Assembly: GCA_050697555.1 (NCBI GenBank)
Contig: JBOHAD010000014.1
Coordinates: 1-43,048 of the forward strand
Direction: 5' to 3'
DNA from: DASQWP01 sp050697555
GTDB taxonomy: Bacteria; Actinomycetota; Thermoleophilia; Gaiellales; Gaiellaceae
Length of the DNA: 43,048 bases
In this document: one piece after another, positions 1 to 7,655 of the stretch
Layout: each line of letters starts with the position of its first letter
Position numbering within the stretch: position 1 is the first letter of the stretch
Program-made: the position numbers and the translations under genes
Notes under the pieces: generated by a model
The model's database searches: none
Seen by the model: the letters and a program-made list of their open reading frames with translations, nothing else
Told to the model about the DNA's origin: nothing

Positions 1-44
1 GCCTTCCCGCGCGTCGCGGGCTGGGTTCCTCCTGCCCCCGGCGC

Positions 45-491
45 CTAGCCGCGCGTCGCGCCGGGCGCGCGCAGGTCGATCACGAGCGCGCGGAAGCGGA
101 CGCGCCTGTCGCCCTCGGGCGCGGCCGCGAGCGGCTCGACGCCGTAGTGCGCGTACGCCTCGCGCTCCTTCGCCGGCGAGATGCCGATGGCGTCGGAGTC
201 GTCACCGAAGAGCCCGCGGTCGTCCTCCTCGTCATAAGTGGGCGCGTCCTTGACCACGTCGTCCGTCCAGGGGATCCTGAGCTCGTCCTCGACGAGCTCG
301 ACGCCGCGGAGCGGCACGAGCACGCGTGGGCGCGTGCCCCACACCCCGTTCCAGAGACCCAGCCATTCCGGTCGCCCGGTTGCGTCCTCCGCGAAGAGGA
401 GATCGACGTAGCCGATCGACTTCCCGTTGGCGTCGACGACCTCGTGCCCGACGAGCGGGGTCAACTCTTCCTGCGAGTACGTCTCGAGCAT
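45..491 (-). CDS. PRC-barrel domain protein
   Basis: A 148-residue soluble protein. Residues about 8-80 (start LVGHEVVDANGKSIGYVDLLF, then a W-rich strand and VLVPLRGVEL) follow the PRC-barrel pattern of a small beta barrel found in RimM and photosynthetic reaction-centre H subunits. The rest is an acidic linker and a C-terminal segment with ISPAKEREAYAHYGV, often seen in actinobacterial stand-alone PRC-barrel proteins. There is no signal peptide or membrane segment. The ATG is preceded by AAGGAGG at good spacing, so the start is well supported. The specific role is unknown; family members are thought to bind protein or RNA partners. It lies upstream of the copper lipoprotein gene on the same strand but 50 bases separate them and each has its own start signals. 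Confidence 0.85.
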   Translation of the reverse strand: MLETYSQEELTPLVGHEVVDANGKSIGYVDLLFAEDATGRPEWLGLWNGVWGTRPRVLVPLRGVELVEDELRIPWTDDVVKDAPTYDEEDDRGLFGDDSDAIGISPAKEREAYAHYGVEPLAAAPEGDRRVRFRALVIDLRAPGATRG

Positions 492-542
492 GCGTATCGC
501 CTCCTTGCGGAGACGATGCCCGCTCTTCCGCGGCTGAAACGA

Positions 543-995
543 CTAGTAGCGGTAGTCGTCGTCCTCGGTGGTCGTCTCGTCGGTGGTGGTGTCGTCCGTC
601 TCAGTACCGGCCGCGGCGCCGCCGACGACGACCGTGCCCTCCATGCCCCGATCCCTGTGGTCGCCGACCGGGCAGTAGAGCTCGTACTCGCCGGCCTCCG
701 TGAGCTCGACGGTGAGCTCGGCTGTCTCGCCGGCCCCGACCTCCCCGGTCTCCTCCTCGATCCCGTGGCCGTCGATCTCGAGCGCGTGCACCGTGCCGCC
801 CTCGTTCCTGAGCACGAATGTGTACGTGCCGGGTTCGTCGAGCTCGACAGTGGCGGGCTCGAGCCCGAACTCCGTTCCGACGATCTCGATGACCTGTCCG
901 GCGTCTCCGCCTCCCACGACCTCGCCGTCGTCTCCGCCCGAGCCACAGGCCGCGAGCGCGAGGGCAAGGAGCGCAAGGAGGACGAGGCGCATCAT
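543..995 (-). CDS. Cupredoxin-domain lipoprotein (plastocyanin-like, type-1 copper)
   Basis: A 150-residue exported lipoprotein. Residues 1-17 are a short signal peptide ending in a lipobox (LALAAC, Cys17). Residues about 33-125 form a cupredoxin fold with a full type-1 copper ligand set: His70, Cys108, His113 and Met118, the last three in a C-x4-H-x4-M loop. The C-terminus is a Thr/Asp-rich acidic tail. It is expected to be an electron carrier or copper protein on the outer face of the membrane; the partner is not visible in the window. The reading frame extends far upstream, but the signal peptide fixes the start at the paired ATG codons at 995/992. A TATGGT -10 box six bases upstream suggests leaderless expression. 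Confidence 0.86.
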   Translation of the reverse strand: MMRLVLLALLALALAACGSGGDDGEVVGGGDAGQVIEIVGTEFGLEPATVELDEPGTYTFVLRNEGGTVHALEIDGHGIEEETGEVGAGETAELTVELTEAGEYELYCPVGDHRDRGMEGTVVVGGAAAGTETDDTTTDETTTEDDDYRY

Positions 996-1001
996 CGTCC
1001 C

Positions 1002-1007
1002 ACCATA
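1002..1007 (-). promoter_or_regulatory. -10 box of the cupredoxin gene
   Basis: TATGGT on the minus strand, six bases before the ATG at 995. Transcription would start at or next to the start codon, giving a leaderless mRNA. No convincing -35 box was seen. Confidence 0.45.
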
Positions 1008-1128
1008 CGAGGCCGCGCTGTGGCCGGATTGTTCCAGCCGAACCGACCTTCGCCTCCCTGCGAACAAGAGCGTAGCCCAGCAGAACCCGGACATGTCTTC
1101 GGCTAGACGCGCGGAGAGCGGAACCGCG

Positions 1129-1157
1129 CGACGCCCCGGGTCCGGCTCGGGGCGTCG
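1129..1157. repeat. 10-bp inverted repeat upstream of the DUF488 gene
   Basis: CGACGCCCCG (1129-1138) and CGGGGCGTCG (1148-1157) are perfect reverse complements around a 9-base spacer. The repeat ends four bases before the TTTAAT -10 box, so it covers the -35 area and could be an operator. The rest of the 174-base intergenic stretch 996-1169 shows only promoter-like sequence. Confidence 0.5.
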
Positions 1158-1160
1158 GCG

Positions 1161-1166
1161 TTTAAT
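1161..1166 (+). promoter_or_regulatory. -10 box of the DUF488 gene
   Basis: TTTAAT, an AT island in GC-rich DNA, six bases before the GTG at 1173. It fits leaderless initiation at that second GTG. Confidence 0.4.
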
Positions 1167-1172
1167 GGCGTG

Positions 1173-1691
1173 GTGCGCGTATGGACGATCGGGCACGGGA
1201 CGCGCCCCGCCGAGGAGCTCCTGGAGACGCTCACGCGCGCCGGTGTGCAAACGCTCGTGGACGTGCGCCGCTTCCCCGGCTCGCGCCGGAACCCGCAGTT
1301 CAACGGGGCGGCAGTCGCCGAGACGCTTGCCGCAGCAAGAATCTCCTACGCCCACGCCGTCGAGCTCGGCGGGCGTCGGGGCGGGGAGCCGGGTGAGGAG
1401 CGCTTCGGCTGCATCCGGGAGGCCGGCTTCCGGAGCTACGCGGCGCGCATAGGAACGCCGGCCTGGCAAGAGGCGCTCGCGGCGGCGCTCGCGGCGCGGG
1501 CTCCCTGCTTCATGTGCGCCGAGACGCTCTGGTGGCGCTGCCATCGGCGCTTCATCGCCGAGCTCCTCACCGCGCGGGGCGAGGAGGTGCTCCATCTGCT
1601 CGGGCCGCACGAGGCGCAGCCACACCGGCTGCTGGAGGAGAGCGCGGTCCGCGAGGGCAGGCTCTATCTTTGCGGAGAGCTCGTCGCGTGA
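1173..1691 (+). CDS. DUF488 domain-containing protein
   Basis: A 172-residue protein covering the whole DUF488 domain. Recognisable blocks are TIGHGTRPAEELLETL near the N-terminus, DVRRFPGSRRNPQF at about residue 30, and the Cys/His block CFMCAETLWWRCHRRF at about 110-125, where C-x2-C and CH residues look like a metal or redox site. The biochemical function of DUF488 is unresolved. Two adjacent GTG codons, 1170 and 1173, could start it; 1173 is preferred because a TTTAAT -10 box ends six bases before it. The stop overlaps the GTG of the downstream amidohydrolase by four bases, so the two genes are translationally coupled. Confidence 0.85.
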   Translation: MRVWTIGHGTRPAEELLETLTRAGVQTLVDVRRFPGSRRNPQFNGAAVAETLAAARISYAHAVELGGRRGGEPGEERFGCIREAGFRSYAARIGTPAWQEALAAALAARAPCFMCAETLWWRCHRRFIAELLTARGEEVLHLLGPHEAQPHRLLEESAVREGRLYLCGELVA

Positions 1692-3232
1692 TCCTCGAGA
1701 ACGGCGTCATCCGCACCCTCGACCCGGCGCTTCCCGTCGCGCGGGCACTCGCTGTCGCGGGCGAGCGGATCGCGGGCGGCGTGGGAACGCACGAGCGGGA
1801 GCTGGCGAGCCCTGAACGCGTCGACCTCGGCGGCCGCTGCGTTCTCCCGGGGTTCACGGACTCCCACGTCCACTTCATGCAGTGGTCGATGGCGCAGCGC
1901 CAGGTGCGGCTCGAGGGGACAGCCACGCTGGAACAGGCGGTGGCGCGCATTGCCGAGGCGGCCAGGCCCTCCGCCGACCGCTGGCTCCGGGGGACGGGCT
2001 GGCGGAGCGGCGACTGGTCGCCCGCCGTCGAGCCTACGAAGGAGGCGCTCGACCCCGTCACCGGCGACGTGCCGGTCGCCCTCATGGCGAAGGACGGGCA
2101 CAGCCTCTGGCTCAACTCGGCCGCGCTCGCGCGCGCCGACGGGAGCCTCGCCGTTCCCGGCGGCGTCGTCGAGACTGACGAGCGCGGCGAGCCGACGGGC
2201 GTGCTTCGTGAGGAGTCCGCCTGGCAGTTCCGAGCGCGCTTCGTCTACGGCGAGACGCCGGCCGAAGAGTGGCTCGACGCGATGCGCGCCGGCATCAGGC
2301 TGGCGAGCTCGCGCGGCGTCACCGCGATGCACGACAAGGACGGCTGGCTCGGCGCCCTCGGCCTCTTCCAGCAGCTGCGCGACGAGGGGAGCCTCTCGCT
2401 CCGGGTCTGGCAATCAGTGCCGCACGAGCAGCTCGACGCACTGACGGACCTCAGCTTGGCGTCGGGCTTCGGCGACAACCTCCTGCGCGTCGGCTACATC
2501 AAGGCGTTCGTCGACGGCACCCTCAGCTCGCGGACGGCGCTCATGCTGGACGGAGGCGGCGTCGAGATCACTCCATACGAGGAGTTCGAGGAGATCGTGC
2601 GCAGGAGCGCACGGGCCGGCTTTCCAGTCGCGGTGCACGCGATCGGCGACCTCGCCAACCGCCGCGCGCTCGACGCCTTCGAGGCGACGCAGGACGAGTG
2701 GCGGCCGCGCGGCCTGCGCCAGCGCGTCGAGCACGCTCAGCTCCTCACCGAGGAGGACGTGGTCCGCTTCGGCGCCCTCGGCGTCGCCGCCTCGGTGCAA
2801 TTCAGCCACGCGCCCTCCGACCGCGACATCGCCGACCGCCTCTGGGCCGGGAAGACGGAGCGGGCGTACGCCTTCCGGTCGCTCCTCGCGAGCGGCGCCC
2901 TGCTCGCCAACGGCTCCGACGCCCCGATCGAGGAGCTCGATCCGCTGCTCGGGATCCGCGCCGGCGTCCTCCGGACGCTCGACGACCGCGGCTCCTGGCA
3001 CGCGGAGCAGGCCCTCACGGTCGAGGAGGCGCTCCACGCCACCTGCGTCGCCCCCGCCTGGCTCAGCGGCGACGAGCGCCGCCGCGGCAAGCTCCTTCCC
3101 GGCCACCTCGCCGACCTCGTCGTCCTCGACCGCGATCCCGTCACCTGTGCGCCTGAGGAGCTCGCCGACGTTCACGTCGCGGCCACGATGCTGGGCGGCC
3201 GGTGGGTCCACAACCCACCGCCCTGGGACTAG
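1688..3232 (+). CDS. Amidohydrolase family 3 protein (YtcJ-like)
   Basis: A 514-residue metal-dependent hydrolase of the YtcJ branch of the amidohydrolase superfamily. It has the N-terminal beta-sandwich strand (VILENGVIRTLD), the metal motif PGFTDSHVHF with His60 and His62, the family block GYIKAFVDGTLSSRTA, later His residues in HAIGDLANR and VEHAQLL, the metal Asp in LLANGSDAPIEE, and a C-terminal LADLVVLDRDP strand closing the barrel. Family members hydrolyse N-acyl or N-formyl amides; the substrate here cannot be read from sequence. The start is the GTG that overlaps the DUF488 stop (GTGA). It ends against a convergent gene, the two stop codons sharing the palindrome CTAG. Confidence 0.9.
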   Translation: MILENGVIRTLDPALPVARALAVAGERIAGGVGTHERELASPERVDLGGRCVLPGFTDSHVHFMQWSMAQRQVRLEGTATLEQAVARIAEAARPSADRWLRGTGWRSGDWSPAVEPTKEALDPVTGDVPVALMAKDGHSLWLNSAALARADGSLAVPGGVVETDERGEPTGVLREESAWQFRARFVYGETPAEEWLDAMRAGIRLASSRGVTAMHDKDGWLGALGLFQQLRDEGSLSLRVWQSVPHEQLDALTDLSLASGFGDNLLRVGYIKAFVDGTLSSRTALMLDGGGVEITPYEEFEEIVRRSARAGFPVAVHAIGDLANRRALDAFEATQDEWRPRGLRQRVEHAQLLTEEDVVRFGALGVAASVQFSHAPSDRDIADRLWAGKTERAYAFRSLLASGALLANGSDAPIEELDPLLGIRAGVLRTLDDRGSWHAEQALTVEEALHATCVAPAWLSGDERRRGKLLPGHLADLVVLDRDPVTCAPEELADVHVAATMLGGRWVHNPPPWD

Positions 3233-3489
3233 GTCGCGATGAGCGTCGCGATGACGCCGAGGAGGCCGGCGACGGTCGCTCCGGCGAAGACGAACTGACC
3301 GTTCTGGAAGGAGGCCACCTGCGTGCGAAGATCGCGGATGTCCTCCCGGAGCTCTCGGCGGGTGCGATCCAGCTCCGCCGCCAAGCGAGCCTGGCCCTTC
3401 TCGAGCGCAGCCTGGCCTCTCACGAGGGCGACCTGTCCCTCTCGCAGCGCGGCAAGCTCCCGCTGGATGCTCCACTCCTCGGCAGCCAT
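3229..3489 (-). CDS. Small coiled-coil protein with C-terminal membrane anchor
   Basis: An 86-residue hypothetical protein. Residues about 8-60 are a charged, heptad-like helix with repeating LREGQ, VRGQ, LEKGQ and RLAAEL units, predicted to form a coiled coil. Residues about 65-85 (FAGATVAGLLGVIATLIAT) form one membrane helix at the very C-terminus, so it should be a tail-anchored protein facing the cytoplasm. No family name is certain; it resembles small DUF1640/haemolysin-XhlA-like coiled-coil membrane proteins in architecture only. It is divergent from the HxlR regulator and convergent with the amidohydrolase, sharing a CTAG stop palindrome. Confidence 0.7.
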   Translation of the reverse strand: MAAEEWSIQRELAALREGQVALVRGQAALEKGQARLAAELDRTRRELREDIRDLRTQVASFQNGQFVFAGATVAGLLGVIATLIAT

Positions 3490-3547
3490 CCCCGGGAAGG
3501 ATGCCCGGCCGGCCTGGCCCGGGCAAGTGGCCGTTGGAGGCGGATAC

Positions 3548-3553
3548 TACAAT
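3548..3553 (+). promoter_or_regulatory. -10 box of the HxlR regulator gene
   Basis: TACAAT, close to the TATAAT consensus, six bases before the ATG at 3560, predicting a transcript that begins at the start codon. A GGAGG at 3536-3540 is too far upstream to serve as ribosome site and would lie outside the mRNA. Confidence 0.5.
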
Positions 3554-3559
3554 GAGCCT

Positions 3560-3922
3560 ATGCGCACCATGAGGCCAGTGCACGACGCGCAGTGCTCCGT
3601 CGCTTGTACGGCCGACATCATCGGCTCCAAGTGGACGGCTGTCATCGTCCACGACCTCTCCGAGGGGGCGCGCCGCTTCTCGGAGCTCGAGCGCTCGTGT
3701 CCAGGGATCAGCCCTCGGACGCTCTCCGAGCGACTGCGCGCGCTGGAGCAGGACGAGCTGGTCGTCCGGCACAGCGGCCGGCGTCGTGTCGAGTACGAGC
3801 TCACGGAGAAGGGCGAAGCGCTCCTCCCGATCATCGACGCCATGCGCCGCTTCGGCCACGAGTGGCTCGTGCCCGAGCACGGGCACACGCACGGCGAGGC
3901 CGTCATCCCGGCGTCCAACTAG
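3560..3922 (+). CDS. HxlR-family winged-helix transcriptional regulator
   Basis: A 120-residue DNA-binding protein of the HxlR (DUF24) family. Residues about 10-100 show the family pattern: an N-terminal Cys (QCSVACTADIIGSKWT), the helix-turn-helix RRFSELERSCPGISPRTLSERLRALEQDELV, and the wing RRRVEYELTEKG. HxlR proteins are MarR-like dimers, often redox or aldehyde sensors acting through the N-terminal Cys; two Cys (residues 12 and 16) are present. The ATG at 3560 sits at the predicted transcription start of a TACAAT promoter. The gene is convergent with the M20 peptidase, the two stop codons overlapping on CTAG. Its target genes are not evident. Confidence 0.9.
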   Translation: MRTMRPVHDAQCSVACTADIIGSKWTAVIVHDLSEGARRFSELERSCPGISPRTLSERLRALEQDELVVRHSGRRRVEYELTEKGEALLPIIDAMRRFGHEWLVPEHGHTHGEAVIPASN

Positions 3923-5247
3923 CGAGGGAGGTCGGCGAAGGCGAGCAGGGTCTCGCGCGCGGCGGCGACGCCGAGCGGAACGTAGCGCTCGAGCAGCCGC
4001 TCGTTCGGCGAGTGGATGTTCGAGCCCGGAAGCGCGAAGCCCGTGAGGATCGTCGGCACGCCTCTGTCGGCGAGCGCGGGGACGATCGGCAGTGTTCCGC
4101 CGCTGCGGAGGAGAAGGGGCCGGCGGCCGAGCGACCGCTCGAAGGCCGCCTCCGCGAGCTGGACGGCGGGCGCGTCCGGCGGAATCAGGCCTGCCGGGGC
4201 GGACGACCACCGCTCCACCTCGAGCTCGGCGGCGTCGGGGGCGGCGTCGCGCAGGAGCCGCTCGAAGGCTGCCGCCGTCTCGTCGACGTCCTGGCCTGGT
4301 GCGAGCCGGATGGAGACGTTCGCCTGGGCTGCGACCGGAAGCACCGTCTTCTGGAGGTCGGGCTCTCCTCCCCGGATGCCGTTCACGTCGACGGAGGGGC
4401 TGGCAAAGGTGCGGCCGTAGAAGTCGGAGGCTGCCTCGCGGTCCATCGGCGACGCGCCCGCCGCGGCGAGCACCTCGGCGCCCGGGTCGAGCTCGTCCCA
4501 GGAGAGCCGCTCCTCCTCGGTCGGGGGCGTGACGCCGGCGAGCAGCTCCTCGGGAACGGCCACGACCGCGTCGAGCGCGCGCATGAGGGCGTGGATCGCG
4601 TTCAGGGCGGCCCCGCCGAAGAGGCCCGAGTGCAGGTCGGCCGCGCCGCTCCTCAGGCGGACGTGGAAGTAGACGAGCCCGCGCGTCCCCAGGTTGAAAG
4701 CGGGCGTGTCCAGGCGAGGCATGGCGCTGTCGAAGATGACGCAGGCGTCGGCGCCACGCTCGTCCGCGGCCAGGAAGTCCACGATCGAGCGACCACCGAC
4801 CTCCTCCTCGCCGTCGAAGGCGACGCGCACGTTGACGGGCAGAGCGCCCTCGCGCGCGAGGTTTTGCGCCGCCTTGAGGGCCAGGTACGAATTGCCCTTG
4901 TCGTCCGCCACTCCGCGTGCGTAGACGTAGCCGTCCCGCACCTCGGGCTCGAACGGCGGCGACTCCCAGAGGTCGAGCGGCGCCGGCGGCTGCACGTCGA
5001 AGTGGCCGTAGAGGAGGACGGTCGGCGCATCCTTTCCATCCCGGCAGGCCGGGATCTCGCCGAGCGCGAGCGGCATCGCCTGCGTGTCGACGAGCTCAGC
5101 CTCTCCGCCGGCGGCGCGGACGAACTCGCAGAGCCATTCGCCCGCGCGGCGGACGTCCTCCGCGTGCGCGGGGTCGGCGCTGACGCTCGGGATGCGGAGC
5201 CAGTCGAAGAGCTCCTCGAGCCACTGGGCAGGCGCCGGGTCGTTCAC
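3919..5247 (-). CDS. M20 family dipeptidase (metallopeptidase)
   Basis: A 442-residue dizinc peptidase of the M20/M25/M40 superfamily, dipeptidase type (length about 440-470). Metal and catalytic residues are visible: GHFDVQP with His82 and Asp84, RGVADDKGN with the bridging Asp near 115, DGEEEVGG with the general-base Glu pair near 147-149, FDSAM with Asp173, and NIHSPNE near residue 420 with the last His. The insertion between about 190 and 300 is the lid/dimerisation domain. It is cytosolic, with no signal peptide. Expected activity is cleavage of dipeptides or N-acyl amino acids. It starts at a GTG with a TAGACT -10 box eight bases upstream. Confidence 0.93.
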   Translation of the reverse strand: MNDPAPAQWLEELFDWLRIPSVSADPAHAEDVRRAGEWLCEFVRAAGGEAELVDTQAMPLALGEIPACRDGKDAPTVLLYGHFDVQPPAPLDLWESPPFEPEVRDGYVYARGVADDKGNSYLALKAAQNLAREGALPVNVRVAFDGEEEVGGRSIVDFLAADERGADACVIFDSAMPRLDTPAFNLGTRGLVYFHVRLRSGAADLHSGLFGGAALNAIHALMRALDAVVAVPEELLAGVTPPTEEERLSWDELDPGAEVLAAAGASPMDREAASDFYGRTFASPSVDVNGIRGGEPDLQKTVLPVAAQANVSIRLAPGQDVDETAAAFERLLRDAAPDAAELEVERWSSAPAGLIPPDAPAVQLAEAAFERSLGRRPLLLRSGGTLPIVPALADRGVPTILTGFALPGSNIHSPNERLLERYVPLGVAAARETLLAFADLPR

Positions 5248-5255
5248 GGCCGCGG

Positions 5256-5261
5256 AGTCTA
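5256..5261 (-). promoter_or_regulatory. -10 box of the M20 peptidase gene
   Basis: TAGACT on the minus strand, eight bases before the GTG at 5247, again implying a leader of about two bases. Confidence 0.4.
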
Positions 5262-5267
5262 AAGACG

Positions 5268-5284
5268 TCGGTTGGTCCGACCGA
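5268..5284. promoter_or_regulatory. Imperfect palindrome upstream of the M20 peptidase gene
   Basis: TCGGTTGGTCCGACCGA is symmetric at seven of eight base pairs around a central T. It lies just upstream of the -10 box, over the expected -35 position, so it is a candidate operator. Confidence 0.35.
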
Positions 5285-5333
5285 AGTGATGGTGTGGTGG
5301 TCGGCTCGTGAAGCCCGCACTGGTGTACGTCGG

Positions 5334-5362
5334 CCTTGCGGTCGGCGTAGCCTGCCGCAAGG
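5334..5362. terminator. Stem-loop between the sigma-factor and M20 genes
   Basis: CCTTGCGG (5334-5341) and CCGCAAGG (5355-5362) form a perfect 8-bp stem. TTTT follows on the plus strand, the wrong side for the minus-strand sigma gene that ends at 5411, so this is at best a U-tail-free terminator or 3' stability hairpin of the sigma transcript. Confidence 0.35.
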
Positions 5363-5410
5363 TTTTCGAACGTCGGCGCGGGCGTCGTGTGAGTCCGTCT
5401 GGCGCTTAGC

Positions 5411-6451
5411 CTAGGCGGCCACGTCGCGCAGCTTCTGCGACTCGGCCAGCGCCTGGAGCTTCTTCAGGCTCTGGTTCTCGATCTGGCGCACCCGCTCGCG
5501 CGTGACGTTGAACGTGCGGCCCACCTCGTCGAGGGTGCGCGGGTGCTGGCCGTCGAGTCCGTAGCGAAGCTCGAGGACGCGTCGCTCGCGGAGCGAGAGC
5601 GAGCCGAGGATGTGCTTCAGCGCCTCCCTGCGGAGGGTCGTCTCGGCCGCCTCGTCCGGAAGAGCGACGTTCTCGTCGGCGAGGAAGTGCCCGAATTCCG
5701 ACTCCTCCTCGTCGCCGACGGGCTTCTCCAGCGAGATGGGCGCCTGCGCGCTGCGCCGGATCTGCTCGACCTCCTCGACCTCGATCTCGAGCTCCCGCGC
5801 GATCTCCTCCGCGGTGGGCTCGCGCCCGAGCTCGCCGAGGAGCTTGCGCTCGGTGCGGCCGATCTTGTTCAGCTTCTCGACCACGTGCACGGGCATGCGG
5901 ATCGTGCGGGCCTTGTCGGCGAGCGCACGGGCGACCGCCTGGCGGATCCACCACGTCGCATAGGTCGAGAACTTGAAGCCCTTGCGATAGTCGAACTTCT
6001 CCGCCGCCCGGACGAGCCCGATCGTCCCTTCCTGGATGAGGTCGAGGAAGGGCAGGCCCTGGTTGCGGTAGTTCTTGGCGATCGAGACGACGAGTCGGAG
6101 GTTCGACTCGACCATCTTCTGCTTCGCGCGGTGGTCGCCGCGCTCGATCCGCTTGGCGAGCTCGACCTCCTGAGCGGCGGTGAGGAGCGGCACCTTGCCG
6201 ATGTCCTTGAGAAAGAGCTGGAGTGCGTCCGTCGAGATCTCACGGGCCTCGGGCTCGAGATCGAGCTCCTGCTCGCCCCCGGCCGCATCGACCACGTCGA
6301 TGTGGAGCTCCTCGAGCGCCTGGTAGAACTCGTCGAGTTGCACGGGCTCCAGGTCGAGCTCGTTGAGGGCGAGCGCGATCTCCTCGTGCGTGAGGAAGCC
6401 GGCCTCCTGGCCCTGCCGAACGAGCGCCTTGGCGTCGTCGTGCTCGAGCAT
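5411..6451 (-). CDS. sigA: RNA polymerase primary sigma factor (SigA/RpoD type)
   Basis: A 346-residue group 1 or 2 sigma-70 factor. A short region 1.1-like segment (residues 1-70) precedes region 1.2 (DALQLFLKDIGKVPLLTAAQEVELAKRIE). Region 2 has the -10 melting and recognition block ending FDYRKGFKFSTYATWWIRQAVARAL, region 3 contains the TRTERKLLGELGREPTAEE-like helices, and region 4.2 has the -35 helix-turn-helix RTLDEVGRTFNVTRERVRQIE. All four conserved regions are complete. The ATG at 6451 is chosen because GGAGGAG lies eight bases upstream; a GTG 12 codons further up (6487) lacks such a site. It has its own promoter (TTGACG, 17 bases, TACGGT). Presence of a single short SigA fits an actinobacterial housekeeping factor. 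Confidence 0.93.
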   Translation of the reverse strand: MLEHDDAKALVRQGQEAGFLTHEEIALALNELDLEPVQLDEFYQALEELHIDVVDAAGGEQELDLEPEAREISTDALQLFLKDIGKVPLLTAAQEVELAKRIERGDHRAKQKMVESNLRLVVSIAKNYRNQGLPFLDLIQEGTIGLVRAAEKFDYRKGFKFSTYATWWIRQAVARALADKARTIRMPVHVVEKLNKIGRTERKLLGELGREPTAEEIARELEIEVEEVEQIRRSAQAPISLEKPVGDEEESEFGHFLADENVALPDEAAETTLRREALKHILGSLSLRERRVLELRYGLDGQHPRTLDEVGRTFNVTRERVRQIENQSLKKLQALAESQKLRDVAA

Positions 6452-6508
6452 CAGCGCCGCTCCTCCAATCCCCTTCCTCTCCTCCACTCCGAAACCCCCC
6501 GTCTCATG

Positions 6509-6537
6509 ACCGTAGTGGTGGTACCGGCTTCCGTCAA
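6509..6537 (-). promoter_or_regulatory. Promoter of the sigma-factor gene
   Basis: On the minus strand TTGACG (6532-6537) and TACGGT (6509-6514) are separated by exactly 17 bases. Transcription would start near 6502, giving a leader of about 50 bases with the GGAGGAG ribosome site. Confidence 0.55.
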
Positions 6538-6603
6538 CGGACGCTCTGTGCCGATTCTCCCTTCTGTGCGCCGCGACTCTTGCATGCCTGCCGGACGTTC
6601 GCC

Positions 6604-6621
6604 ATGGGCCGAATGGCCCAT
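6604..6621. terminator. Short perfect hairpin after the TPR gene
   Basis: ATGGGCC and GGCCCAT form a perfect 7-bp stem with a four-base loop, 11 bases past the stop of the minus-strand TPR gene. CTTTTC follows only on the plus strand, so it would work as a classical terminator only for plus-strand transcripts; for the TPR gene it is a possible U-less terminator. Confidence 0.35.
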
Positions 6622-6631
6622 CTTTTCGGCG

Positions 6632-7606
6632 TCAGGGTCCTATGGCTTCAAGACGGGAAAGAAGGCGTTCCGCTTCCCTTCCGTAGAAGCCGCCGCCTCG
6701 GGCCTGGCGGAGCTGGCGTTTTGCCTCCTCGACTTCGCCGAGCCACGAGAGGCAGAGGCCGAGATGGTAGCGCACGACGCCGGCGTCGGAGTGGTCGCGC
6801 GCGAGCGGCCCGAGCCGGGAGAAGGTCTGGGAGGGATCGTCCTTGTCGAAGCGCCCGACGGCCGCCGCCACCTGCGCCGCCAGGCTCCCGGGCTCGAGCT
6901 CGGCCGCACCGAGAAACGCCTCACCCGCGGAGACCGGCCGGCCCGCACGCTGGTAGGCGGCCCCGAGCAAGAGCCAGTCCGCCGCGTCGCCCGCCTCCGC
7001 CCGACGCTCGAGCTCGGCAAGCTGCCGCTCGGGCGCCAGGCCCTCGAGCTCGGGCACCTCGGGAAACGGCGCGACGAAGGGCGGCCGGCCCGGCGCCATC
7101 TCCGGATGGAGCAGATCCTCGGCCCGAAGGGCGGCAGGAGAGTCGGGGTCGCGTCTCTTGGCCTCGCGCCACTCGCGCTCGGCGGCGGTCTCCTCCTCCC
7201 CGCTCGCCAGGAATGCCAGCCCGAGGTGGAGCCGGGCCACGCCGCTGTCCGGGTTCTCGTCGACGAGGCGCCGCAGCCTCTCGACGGTTCCGTCAGGCCA
7301 CGCGGCGATCGCCGCGCCGACCGCGGCCTCCACGGAGTCCGGATCGTCCGCGAGGATCTCCTCGAAGCGATCCCGGGCGGACGACCGCTCGCCGTCGTCG
7401 AGGAGTGTCTCCGCCTCCCGGAGCCCGCGGGTCTGCGGATCGTCGCGCGCGAGAAGGCTGAGCTCGAGTGGGGGCGCGGGACGCGGCGCGCCGGGCTCGC
7501 CCGCGCTCCCGTCCTCGGTCTGAAGAACGGTGACGCCGACGACGACGGCCGCCGAGACGGCCGCCGCGGCGGCGACGAGAACGCGCGTGCGCGTGCGCGG
7601 AGTCAT
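6632..7606 (-). CDS. TPR-repeat protein with N-terminal membrane anchor
   Basis: A 324-residue protein. Residues about 8-28 (VLVAAAAAVSAAVVVGVTVL) are one uncleaved membrane helix, leaving the rest outside the cytoplasm. Two tetratricopeptide-like stretches follow: about 60-155 (ARDRFEEILADDPDSVEAAVG, then ARLHLGLAFLASGEEETAAEREWREAKRRDP) and about 205-320 (WLLLGAAYQRAGRPVSAGEAFLGAAELEPGS, then VRYHLGLCLSWLGEVEEAKRQLRQA). TPR proteins serve as scaffolds; the partner is unknown. It is divergent from the moeZ-like gene with only 65 bases between them. A TACGCT -10 box eight bases before the ATG suggests leaderless expression. Confidence 0.82.
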   Translation of the reverse strand: MTPRTRTRVLVAAAAAVSAAVVVGVTVLQTEDGSAGEPGAPRPAPPLELSLLARDDPQTRGLREAETLLDDGERSSARDRFEEILADDPDSVEAAVGAAIAAWPDGTVERLRRLVDENPDSGVARLHLGLAFLASGEEETAAEREWREAKRRDPDSPAALRAEDLLHPEMAPGRPPFVAPFPEVPELEGLAPERQLAELERRAEAGDAADWLLLGAAYQRAGRPVSAGEAFLGAAELEPGSLAAQVAAAVGRFDKDDPSQTFSRLGPLARDHSDAGVVRYHLGLCLSWLGEVEEAKRQLRQARGGGFYGREAERLLSRLEAIGP

Positions 7607-7614
7607 CGCCTGCG

Positions 7615-7620
7615 AGCGTA
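7615..7620 (-). promoter_or_regulatory. -10 box of the TPR gene
   Basis: TACGCT on the minus strand, eight bases before the ATG at 7606. No clear -35 box. Confidence 0.35.
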
Positions 7621-7655
7621 GCCCGGGCGCCTCCGGGCCGGGCGCAGCGCGTCGC

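Noticed and set aside
1514..1687. 58-codon upstream extension of the amidohydrolase
   Set aside because: It overlaps the DUF488 gene, is Arg/Ala-rich and not amidohydrolase-like, and the GTG at 1688 gives the normal first beta strand.
3592..5262. 556-codon plus-strand frame opposite the M20 peptidase
   Set aside because: Arg/Ala-rich shadow; the minus strand has all M20 metal motifs.
5363..5380. Possible tRNA T-loop (TTTTCGAACG) between sigA and the M20 gene
   Set aside because: No acceptor stem, anticodon arm or D-loop pairing could be built around it.
6451..6487. 12-codon N-terminal extension of the sigma factor from a GTG
   Set aside because: The extra residues overlap the GGAGGAG ribosome site of the ATG at 6451 and are not like sigma region 1.1.
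5543..7621. 692-codon plus-strand open frame opposite the sigma factor and TPR genes
   Set aside because: It is a GC-bias shadow: the minus strand carries unmistakable SigA regions 1.2-4.2 and TPR repeats, while this frame is low-complexity and has no recognisable domain.
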